A stretch of DNA of 30,065 bases from Zasmidium citrigriseum (Eukaryota > Ascomycota > Dothideomycetes > Mycosphaerellales > Mycosphaerellaceae): NCBI GenBank assembly GCA_002786025.1, contig NHNW01000117.1, positions 417 through 30,481 on the forward strand, read 5' to 3'. This document shows positions 22,057 to 30,065 of this stretch, one piece after another. Each line of letters begins with the position of its first letter. Within the stretch, counting starts at the first letter, position 1. A program made the position numbers and the translations under genes. Below the pieces are notes generated by a model, which was not told the origin of the DNA, did no database searches, and saw nothing but the letters and a program-made list of their open reading frames with translations.

Positions 22057-22873
22057 CTACTTATTATCGACATTCTCGTCGTCGTCGTTATTATTAACGA
22101 CTAGCTTCCGCTTTATAACGACCGTCTTACCCTTACCCTTTATAGACTTCCTACTACTACCTAAAAACTCTACTCTCGTTACGTTATATAGAGACGGCCG
22201 ATAGTACTTATTAGGAATCGATAGCTCTAAGCCCTTCGCTATAAGCTTCTTTATATTCTTAGCTATCGTAGTATTACGCTAGATTAAGGTACTAGTATAT
22301 ACCTTCTTTAGGCTAATATAGTAGATTATACTATAGGCCGCTACTATAGCTTATTAGTAAATAGACGGTTAAAGTCGGATTAAAAGTAGATATACTATTA
22401 AAGTATTATACGCCGAAGCCCTTTATAATACCCTAAAGGAGGATAGAGGTATCCTATAAGACGTATAGGCTACTCTTCTTAGTAGTAATAAGCTCTCGAA
22501 CTACGCGGTAGAACGCTAACTAAGGGATTAAGAAGAAGCGACCTAGGCGTGTATCGCTATCTAGTAGAGTATATATATCTACAACCTTACGTCTCGCCTC
22601 GCCTATAAAGTATTAGCTCTATCCTAACTAGTATAGGGACTAGTATAGTCTTAATATACGCGCCTTACTAGCTACTATTACTTTCTTAGCCTTTCTAATA
22701 CGAATCTTCTCTCTAAAGCGACTAATACGGTAGCCCGTAATACCGCTATAGGCTACTCTAAGAGCTCTAGTAGTAGTAGAGCTACTCTTTCGCTTCTACT
22801 ACTATACTTAGTTATAGGCGCTAGTAAGCCTCTTACTTAGCGCCTTTCTCGCGGTCTACTTAGTACGCGCTAT
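22057..22873 (-). pseudogene. Histone H3-like gene 3 with near-canonical N-terminus, RIP-mutated
   Basis: The minus strand from 22873 reads ATA-GCG-CGT-ACT-AAG-TAG-ACC-GCG-AGA-AAG, that is M-A-R-T-K-Q-T-A-R-K with ATG as ATA and CAG as TAG: the first ten codons of histone H3 including the K4 and K9 contexts. The residue after K9 is Ala rather than Ser10. A longer than usual basic tail (about 110 residues) leads to FFLIP.LAFYRVVRELI, equivalent to LLIRKLPFQRLVREIA, then SSLYVL.DTSILL (alpha 2), the 88-nt intron, and AAYSIIYYISLKKVYTS followed by TLI.RNTTIAKNIKKLI, matching HAKRVTIMPKDIQLARRI. A C-terminal extension (GSSRKSIKGKGKTVVIKRK, then an Asn/Asp-rich end) follows. Exons of 442 and 287 bases total 243 codons. 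The stop at 22057-22059 could itself be a mutated CAG. It is 575 bp upstream of the DUF6589-type gene on the same strand. Confidence 0.87.
22344..22431 (-). other. 88-nt intron in H3-like gene 3
   Basis: On the minus strand it starts GTATTA and ends TACTAATAAGCTATAG, giving a donor, a CTAAT branch motif and an acceptor. It removes sequence that would interrupt H3 helix 2 directly after the ALQ-equivalent and joins it to the AA-containing remainder of the helix. The total coding length becomes divisible by three. The donor at 22431 was chosen by this alignment; a second GT lies 20 bases further in. Confidence 0.65.
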
Positions 22874-22952
22874 AATATCGCTTCGATTTACTTGTTAATA
22901 ACGGCGATAATAGCGGTTTCGAATTATATATATAAGGGGTTTAGACGAAAGG

Positions 22953-22986
22953 CGAGCTCGCTATTAAAATATTAATAGCGAGCTCG
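22953..22986. repeat. 15-bp perfect inverted repeat (hairpin) in the divergent spacer
   Basis: CGAGCTCGCTATTAA and TTAATAGCGAGCTCG are separated by AATA. It lies 80 bases upstream of the H3-like gene 3 start, in the spacer (22874-23079) between that minus-strand gene and plus-strand sequence. It could be an operator-like palindrome, a mobile-element terminus or a replication/processing hairpin; nothing in the sequence decides. Both arms remain perfectly paired despite heavy mutation around them. Confidence 0.8.
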
Positions 22987-23079
22987 TAATAGTTAGTATA
23001 GTAACGTACGGCGGCGGCGACCTATCGCTATCGTTAGTATATCTAAACCGTAGGTAAGAATATATCGACGATATACTAG

Positions 23080-24070
23080 CTACTACTATACGTATATTAA
23101 AGAGCTAACCTAGAGTCGCTAGTAGGGGTATAGGTAAAGGGAAGAGGATTAAGTTTACTAGTAATACTATTATATAGTACCTTAGCCCGCTATAGCTTAC
23201 TCCTTCCCTTATCGAAGACTCCTATATAATACTATTAAAGCGAAGACACGAGTAAGGTATAGTAAAGCCGATCTAAGAATATAAAGGCTAGGATTAAAGT
23301 ATATAAGAGTAAGCGTACTAGTCGTAATAGTCTAAAGCCGAAAAGCCGATACTATTAGAAGTCCCTAGCGACGTAACACGAGAAGCTCTTACCGAAAGTA
23401 TAAGCTTTTAACTAGCGGATTATATAATCGAAGAGTCCTTTAGTAGGTAGGTAGGTAGTATAGTTAGGACTAGAGCTCGTAGTATATCCGTAGCGATAGT
23501 ATAGGTATAAGGGCCTAAGTAAGAGGATTTAATTAATATATAGGTATAGACGTTAATAGTAGCCTCTAGTAGTAGTATATTCTAAGATAGTCCTCGTACT
23601 AGCTCTTTATATACGAATAGGGATCGTAGCGATAGGCGATAAGAAAGGAGGTCGTCTTCTCGTAACTTAGCCTAAGGAATCCGTCGATATTAGTAGTAGT
23701 ATATTCTAAGCTAGTCTAGTATATAGATCTTCGAATATATATCGAGAAAGCGATCTAGTAGGCTAACGATATTAAAGACAGACTTAGTAAGAAGCGAAGA
23801 GAGACTTTATAGTAGGCGAATATCTAGGTAACGGATATTAAAGAGGTAGCTAGTCTTCGCTATACCGTAAATATACTATCGACGTATATTGTTAGAGAAG
23901 AGTCTATTAGTAGAGGTGTTATTAATACTAGAGCTAGGCCCTCGTAGGGGAAGAAGTTCGTACTAGTCGTACTAGTCTAGGGAAATAAGATCTTAAGCGT
24001 ATAGTAGACTTATCTACTTACGTCTATACTAGTAACTTATCTATTAGAAGAATCTTGTCTCGTAGTATTT
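23080..24070 (+). pseudogene. Possible coding remnant A, Ser/Arg/Gln-rich, unrecognised
   Basis: A plus-strand frame with blocks of coding-like composition, for example SPLQLTPSLIED, a stretch around 23370 reading VPSDVTREALTESIS, and an Arg/Ser-rich part NRDRSDRRQERRSSSRN at about 23613 (Q inferred from TAA). I know no family for it. Because TGA is absent in RIP-mutated DNA, a frame that is open when TAR is read as Gln carries little weight, so this is a weak call based on composition only. It is divergent from H3-like gene 3 across the hairpin spacer. Confidence 0.28.
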
Positions 24071-24149
24071 ATATAAGCCTTATATCTCTTTACTAAATTA
24101 TTACTCTTTTTGTATATAATATAAGATTAAGACTATATTTAAACTCGCG

Positions 24150-25748
24150 GACGAGGTGCGCCTTAGCGGCTTCTTATAGAGCGAATAATACGTTAGACTA
24201 GAAACGTAGGTTATACTTAAATATAGTAGCTACCTCGCGAACGAGTCGTATAAACGATATCTAAGGGATAATAAGGTCGTAAGTCTTCTATATCTATCGA
24301 ATCTTACGTAGAGTAACTATACCTAGCTTCTATTTACGATAGCTAGTTACTACTCTACCTAGTACTATTTTGCGGCTAGTCGACGATATCTTATTCTTAA
24401 GTAGCTTTCTAAATCGCCTCCTTCGTTTTAGAGTATTACTCTAAATTAGTACTATATATCGACCTTTCGTTAGCGTACGTTTAGCCTTTAGCTTAGTCGT
24501 TTTCCTCGCTAAGGATAGGTTTAGTAGTAGTATTATAGGACCGTCGCCTAGTTATAGAACTAGTAGTAGTATTTAGATAGTAGAGAAAGTATAGTCTACG
24601 GCTAGGCCTAAAGAAAACATTATAATCGTGTTAGTATAGTACTAAATAAAGACCTAGCCGTATAGGGGATTAATACTAAGGATATAAAGAGAAGACGCGT
24701 TAACGAGCTCTATTATAATAATACGGCTAGGTCTATACGGAAGTCGATATACCGTATACTATACCTATCGAACTATCGTATAACTAATCTAATTAACGAC
24801 GAAATTAGTACTACTTAGATATAGTTTAAGCTTAAAGCTAGCGCGGAAAATCTAGCTAAGGCTAGAGACTAGTACGACTACTACGACTACTACGGCTATT
24901 AGTTTTTAAATCGTTTAGGCTAGACTTTCGAACACTTACCGAGCTACGAGAAATAAGAAGCCCCTCCTTATATTATAGTCGATTCGATCGTTGTATCTAG
25001 TAAGAGGGCTATCTAGGTAGCCTAGGCTATATCCTACCTATCCTAGCTATAATAGGGATTAGTATCGTCTTAATATATAGAGCTAGCTATAAGCCTTTAC
25101 TTCGAGCGTCCGAGTTAGTCGTACCTTCTCCTTCGAAGGAGATTAGTATATTCTAATATACTAGCTTAGGTTCTCGTAATAGCTAAGGAAGTCGTTCCTT
25201 TAGTTAGTTACTAGCTTACTTCCTATATTAACTACCTACGATTATAAGCTTCCTAATACTATATTAGTACCTTCTCGTCGCTTCTAATCGTCTTCTTCTT
25301 CCTTATTACTAATAACCTCGATATTGCTATTAAAGAGGTATCGTCGTTACTAGGAGTCTATTACCTAGTAACGGCGATATTAATATAGCGACGCTAGCGA
25401 GTTTAGGCGATAATACGCCTTTCCTACGCCTCCTCTCGCTATTTATACTAATATCTAGCCGCTCGTTTATACATAAGTCGTATATTAATCGTATCGCTAC
25501 CCGTATACCTAAAAGCTATTATAGAGTACGACTTACTAGCGAGAATAAAGCGATAGAGATCTAATTCGCTAGTAACGCTATAGAAGCGTACGAAATCCGA
25601 GGATAAGACGCCTTTCCGTACTACGCTATAGTAGCAAAAGGCCCTAGAAGAGAAGTCTAAGAAGCCGAATACTATAAGAGAGAACTTATAAGCGCTATGT
25701 AAATCGAGCTCTAAGATAGGAGGCTATCGAGAAAGCGCGTACAAGTAA
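24150..25748 (+). pseudogene. Possible coding remnant B, unrecognised
   Basis: A plus-strand frame with several long stretches that are free of TAR and protein-like, notably at about 24680-24830 (KRRRVNELYYNNTARSIRKS, then LINDEISTT) and at 24855-24920 (KLKASAENLAKARD). A hydrophobic stretch near 25280 reads SSLLIVFFFLITNNLDIA, and a Lys-rich C-terminal part at 25590-25720 includes KRTKSEDKTPFRTTL and ALEEKSKKPNTIRENL. A neighbouring frame continues with NKDYLALSPTK.ATKLSEKE at about 25785-25840, which suggests an intron or shift near 25700. No family recognised. The composition argues for a former gene; the boundaries are guesses. Confidence 0.38.
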
Positions 25749-26049
25749 GCGTAAAGCTATCCGTCGTCTCGAGAGGAATAAAGACTACCTCGCGCTATCT
25801 CCTACTAAGTAGGCTACTAAGCTAAGCGAGAAAGAAGCGTTTTATAACTAGAAGATCCTATATATTAAGACTCCTTTAGTAGCGTAGTAGTCGTACTAGT
25901 TAGGATCTAGACTAATAGTATATATAGTATAGCCTAGTAGGCTACCTACTCTAAGCTAATAGATATTAATAATAAGCTAGAGAGCGAGGAAGAGTATATT
26001 TCTAGTAGTAGTATATTCTATTATAGTCTTAAATATAGCTAACTATATA

Positions 26050-27050
26050 TATAGTAAGATACTTAAGATAGTTAAGAAGGAAGAATAGTTAGCTGTTAGA
26101 TAGAAGCTATAAGTTTAAAGTCTCTATTAGTAGCGTACTAGTCTATACTAGTCTATACTTAAGCTAACGAAATATATAGCTTATAAGACTACTAGGCTAA
26201 TAACGATAACGATAACGAGCTCTTCGGAGAGCCCGATAATAAGGGATAGTAGGATCCTATCGAGGAGCTAGATAGTAAGGAGTTCGATAAGTTCGTAGAG
26301 ACTAGTCTAGTCCTTTTCTAGTAGGTTAATCGTATTATTTGTAAGAAGTAGTATACTATCGAGATAGAAGATAGTCTCGAACGTAGCCCTAGTAGGTACT
26401 AGATACGTATATACTAGACTTTAATACGGAAATAGCGCCTCTACGATATAGTCGTCTAATCGTAGCGCGTCCGCCCTCGCGCCTATAGCTAGCTAAATAC
26501 CTATAACGTAGCGATACTAGTCGACTCTAAGGGACTTCTCTTTATCGTTAAGGTTATTAGTAAGTATTAGTCTTTCCGTAAGACTTATTAGATCTCGATT
26601 AAGAATATTATAAGTATTTCTTTACTCTCTTAACAAATATAGCTAACGTATTTATAGGATACGTATAATATATCTATCGAGTAGATAAATGCTAGCTATC
26701 TAATACCTCGGCTATATAAGGTCTTTACGAAGGCCGAGATATCGTTATAGAGTAACTTAATATCGTAGAACGTAGAGGCTTAGTACCCTTAGTAGTTAAT
26801 ACGCCGCTAGTATAGCGTTAGAGAGGATAAGGAGGCTAAGGATAAAAATAAGTTTACGCTACCTAGTCTAGCTAAGGTCTAGCCTAATAATAATAATTAT
26901 CTAGAGAGGTTTAGCTTTATTACTACAAAGGATCCTAAGGAAGTAAGGGCGTTATTTAAGTATTACGAGGCCCTCGCGGATAATAAGGTAGATCTTAACG
27001 CGCTTTCTAAGAAGCGCTAGGTCTCTTTAGACCCTAATAAACTATCGTAG
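26050..27050 (+). pseudogene. Possible coding remnant C, unrecognised
   Basis: A plus-strand frame. The best-supported part is 26820-27020, where about 65 codons contain a single TAG: VREDKEAKDKNKFTLPSLAK, then YLERFSFITTKDPKEVRAL and FKYYEALADNKVDLNALSKK. Upstream in the same frame are NDNDNELFGEPDNKG and EELDSKEFDKFVETSLVLF (about 26205-26325), an acidic segment. No domain is recognised. It may be the C-terminal part of the same gene as remnant B, joined by introns I could not place. Confidence 0.4.
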
Positions 27051-28088
27051 GCATAAGCTTTCGTCTTTTAGATACTATAAATAAACATCTTAGACTACGT
27101 TTACTCGTTCTCTCGATTCTTAACTTCTATTATATAGTTTCTTAACGAAGGTTAAGAGGATTCTATATAGAACGCGTTTATTTACTTTAAAATTAGTAAA
27201 TATCCGAGCCTTAGAAAAATACTATTTTGTAATATTCCTCTATAGTAGCTGTAAATACTAAGGTATTCGCTTTAAATTAAAATAGTATTTTCTCTAACTA
27301 GTACGGACTAGTACGGCTTAATCTTAAGCTTATTAATTATCTTCTTACCTTATTGTCGCCGTCTTTCTATTAACTCTAAGCTATAATCGAGTAACCCTTA
27401 AGTTATAACCCTAACGCTAGATTAATTAAGAAACGATCGCCTTTATTTCTAAAGTACGAATAGTATAGGCGGCTAAGAGTTAGGCGTTAAGCTAGCTATA
27501 GTAGACTAGGCTTAATATAGTAGGCTTAGCGATAACGACCCGCGATTTCGAAATTATTAGACGAGGTATCTACTCTATACTTTAACGCTATCTTACTATT
27601 AACACTTACTTATCTTTTTATAGTTAAGCGTATAATAATCTTTATTATAAGGAGCTCGTATAGTATAGCTAGCGTAGTAAGTAGCGAGTAGCTCTAGCTA
27701 GCGGCCTACTAAGTATTAAAGTAGTAGTAGGAGCGTTCCTATAGCTTCCTAAACTTCTAGTAGGAAATTTATAACTATTTCCTTCTCTCTTTCTATACTA
27801 TTATTTACGTATACTATCTAGCGCGTTTCTATACTATATTATAGTTAATACTCCCTCTTACACCTACTCGTAGTACTAGTCGAGCCTTTTCTACTACCTA
27901 CCTCGACCCTAACGATAATTTATTATTTACTATATTACTAACGAATATACTATAGCGTTCCCTACGATATTAAGCGGTAGCTTCGTTATAGGAGCCTACG
28001 AATAATAGTCCTTCGTTAAGGACGCGTTTACGAGTCTCTAACTCCCTCGATAGCTAGCGTACGCCTATATATAATACTAATAAAGATA
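27051..28088. other. About 1 kb without a supported gene
   Basis: AT-rich, RIP-mutated sequence between coding remnant C and the right-hand hAT transposase. No domain motif was recognised on either strand. The 5' terminal repeat and promoter of the hAT element should lie in its right half. TGT/CAA/GCA traces at 27050 and 27223-27251 show slightly weaker mutation locally. Confidence 0.35.
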
Positions 28089-28490
28089 ATGCCTAAGTAG
28101 CTACAACGTTTACGAAGAGAGAGGACTACTATATCTTTAATCGAGAATATAAGAAGTAGTTTATCGACTTCTATAGCTACACCCCCTATACTAACCTAAT
28201 ACGTTTACGAGTTAGAGAAGAGAAAGCGAAGAAGCGATTTATATAATAGGGCTCTACGAAAAAGGCTACGGAATAGATAGTATTCGAAGAGGGTATATAG
28301 ATCTCTAACGGCGAGCCTAAGGTTATCTATAAGGTCTATCGTACTATACTAAAGCACCCGAGTATTAATAATATAGGGAACTCTAAATTAAAGTAGTACC
28401 TAGAGAAGAAATCTTATAAGGACTTATAGGTATCGACTATAAGCGGAAGGAAACGCTAGCTCGACCTTAACGAGGGATTTCGAGTTTAGG

Positions 28491-28535
28491 TACGCTAACT
28501 AGTACGCTAACTAGTACGCTAACTAGTACGCTAAC
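28491..28535 (+). repeat. 12-bp tandem repeat, 3.75 copies, inside hAT 2
   Basis: The unit TACGCTAACTAG starts at 28491, 28503, 28515 and 28527; the last copy is partial. It adds four residues per unit in any frame and lies between the BED finger and the catalytic region. Confidence 0.9.
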
Positions 28536-29876
28536 GATTTATAGAGGTAGAAGCTAGCCGAAAACGCGGTATATAAAGACGGATTCGAAGCTAATAGCCC
28601 TTACGACTTTAGAATCTATTAGGTGAACGCTTATATTAGTACTAGCGCACTAGTAACGTTTTTTAAGAATATCTATATATAGAGGAGCCTTAAGTACCTA
28701 TATAAGGACGTAAAGATACTATTACTATTAACGGTCCGCCGCTAGATTAAGGATACTACTAGTAATATTATTAAGAAGATTCGTAACAAACTATACTATC
28801 CTAAGAGTGTCGATTCGAAGGTAGCTATTACCCTCGACGCCTAGAGTACCTCTAATTGTCGACTAGCCTTTCTCGGTATTAAGGGCTTTTAGATCGATTA
28901 AGACTAGACGTACTATAAGGAGCTTCTATCCTTCGCCGAGATTAAGGGGTAGTATACTAGCGTAAACCTCTATTAATACGTAGATTAGATAATAATAAAC
29001 TTTAACCTAAAGGAGCGGATCTTAGCGTTTACTACTAATAACGCTTTAAATAATAAGACGCTTTATACTACTATATAAGCTCGAAAAGCCTACTACCCCT
29101 ATTTCCTATCTAATATTACTATAGCCTCTCTTATCTTCGGGCGTATACTAATAATACCTACCTAAACGGTAGTATAGGTACTAGGGACGGCTAGGTAGCG
29201 CTACTAGTAGTATAGGTTACGACTCTAGATAGGTAGAGCTTAACTATAACTATTATAGGCTTAGAACTAACTAAAGAGGAGTTGAAGAAATAGCTATAAC
29301 TAGTACTATACCTCGTATACGTTATTTAGCTCGCTATTAGTAATCTATATACCGCCCTTAAGATTCGTCTATCGAACAATAAGTTTAAACGGAACTATAA
29401 TAAAAAGGAGTAGAAGTAATTTATCGAAGACGCTAGGACTACTAACAAAGAATATAGATATCTATATATTCTCGCTAAGGTAAGTATAATTCTAAGCTAT
29501 ACTAGTCGTACTAGTTAAGCTTACGTCGCCTAGCTCCGAGCCTCTATTTTATGGATTCTCGCTAGTACGTAGCGACTTAAGAAGTTCCTAAAACTCTAAG
29601 AAGATACGCTACGTATAGAGGAAACGTTTAGTAACAAGTGTTACGGCTAGGGTATATTTAATACGAAATATCGACAAATAAGACCGTTAGTACTAGTATA
29701 AGATATTAAAACCCGCTAGGATTCTACTACCTATATACTTATCTAGTATATTAATCTATACCGCTTTATCGACTAGTATCTATATTAGGAAGGTTAGGAT
29801 TACCTCCGCGTTAATAATACCGAGTTACTCTAAGTCTAGGAAATCCTCTACCTCGCGTAGCCGTTTACTTACTATA

Positions 29877-29878
29877 NN
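29877..29878. other. Two undetermined bases (NN)
   Basis: The only ambiguous bases in the window, inside the hAT 2 gene at a Phe-Thr-Tyr-Tyr segment. They probably mark a polishing or scaffolding uncertainty in near-identical repeats. Confidence 0.95.
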
Positions 29879-30065
29879 TCGTTAATAAGCTCGTCGATAG
29901 GCCTAACTCTATACCTTATATACCTATACTACTCTAACCTCTTCGTTTAACTCGAGAAAGCCGAGTTAAACCTACGTAGGAAGTAGAACTAGTAGAAGTA
30001 CGCCCTACTTAATATAGTTAAGCTTATAAAGGCTAAGCTAATTAAGTATTATTCCGCTATAGCCT

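Larger units (their letters stand above)
28089..30065 (+). pseudogene. hAT-family transposase 2 with BED finger, RIP-mutated, 3' end outside window
   Basis: A second hAT transposase. A retained ATG at 28089 is a candidate start, with frame changes (intron or indel) before the finger. The BED-type zinc finger is at about 28318-28400: KVIYKVYRTILKHPSINN followed by GNSKLK.YLEKKSY, that is C-x2-C ... H-x5-H with Cys and His mostly Tyr. The catalytic region follows: DSKVAITLDA.STSN at about 28815-28860 (the stop is Trp TGG to TAG), LAFLGIKGF, YYKELLSFAEIKG, then LAFTTNNALNNKTL at about 29030-29070, where TDNAS is expected. Near the right edge, YCAL-like LLNIVKLIKAKLIKYYSAIA matches the segment before the dimerisation domain, which lies outside the window. 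It differs in sequence from the left-hand hAT. Confidence 0.85.

Noticed and set aside
23570..23880. Minus-strand frame opposite coding remnant A as a gene
   Set aside because: It gives a hydrophobic Leu/Tyr-rich product with no motif and looks like the shadow of the opposite strand.
1..30065. Alternative genetic code with TAA/TAG as Gln
   Set aside because: In-frame TAR at Gln sites looks like a ciliate-type code, but Trp is also TAG, Cys and His are Tyr, and ATG is ATA, and noncoding spacers show the same CA/TG loss. RIP explains all of this; recoding explains only the Gln sites.
1..30065. Long frames open when TAR is read as Gln, on both strands
   Set aside because: With TG nearly absent there is no TGA, so every frame is open by this rule. 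I kept only frames with recognisable motifs or long TAR-free protein-like stretches.
1..30065. tRNA, rRNA or CRISPR features
   Set aside because: No cloverleaf, rRNA-like or regularly spaced repeat structure was seen on either strand.

Overview
The window is a heavily mutated repeat island from a filamentous ascomycete (Pezizomycotina-type). CpA and TpG dinucleotides are almost absent, TpA is hugely over-represented, and CpG is plentiful. That is the footprint of repeat-induced point mutation (RIP) acting mainly on CpA. It turns CAG/CAA/TGG codons into TAG/TAA, His and Cys codons into Tyr, and ATG into ATA. Every recognisable gene is therefore a pseudogene full of TAR stops, while TGA is essentially missing. 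Identifications below rest on motif order that can be read through these changes. A frame that is merely open when TAR is read as Gln is not evidence, because TGA-free DNA stays open in all frames.

Layout. 1-2086 (+): 3' part of a hAT transposase gene. 2360-2935 (+): a divergent histone H3-like gene. 3319-5454 (+): a second H3-like gene with two introns and a long repeat-rich, coiled-coil and Gln-rich C-terminal extension. About 5455-9690 (-): an old Ty3/gypsy element with gag, protease, RT and RNase H, no LTR pair found, no integrase recognised, and a 123-bp tandem repeat downstream of RNase H. 9691-10860: low-complexity degenerate sequence. 11075-21481 (-): a gene of the DUF6589 type with one 49-nt intron, split by a complete nested chromodomain-type Ty3/gypsy element at 11957-18970 (168-bp LTRs, 5-bp target duplication GCCGT). 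22057-22873 (-): a third H3-like gene, whose first codons read M-A-R-T-K-Q-T-A-R-K once RIP is allowed for. 22953-22986: a near-perfect hairpin in the divergent spacer. About 23080-27050 (+): three weak coding candidates without recognised homology. 28089-30065 (+): 5' part of a second, different hAT transposase with a BED finger, running off the right edge.

The striking content is not the transposons but their companions: three mutually divergent H3-family genes in 20 kb, one of them 575 bp upstream of, and on the same strand as, a DUF6589 gene. These genes have ordinary fungal introns (GT, CTAAT branch motif, AG), so they are not retrocopies. They were mutated as repeats, which implies that they were multicopy and probably travelled with a mobile element. 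A histone-tail or H3-variant cargo that interacts with the host's chromatin silencing is an attractive hypothesis; it is inference only.
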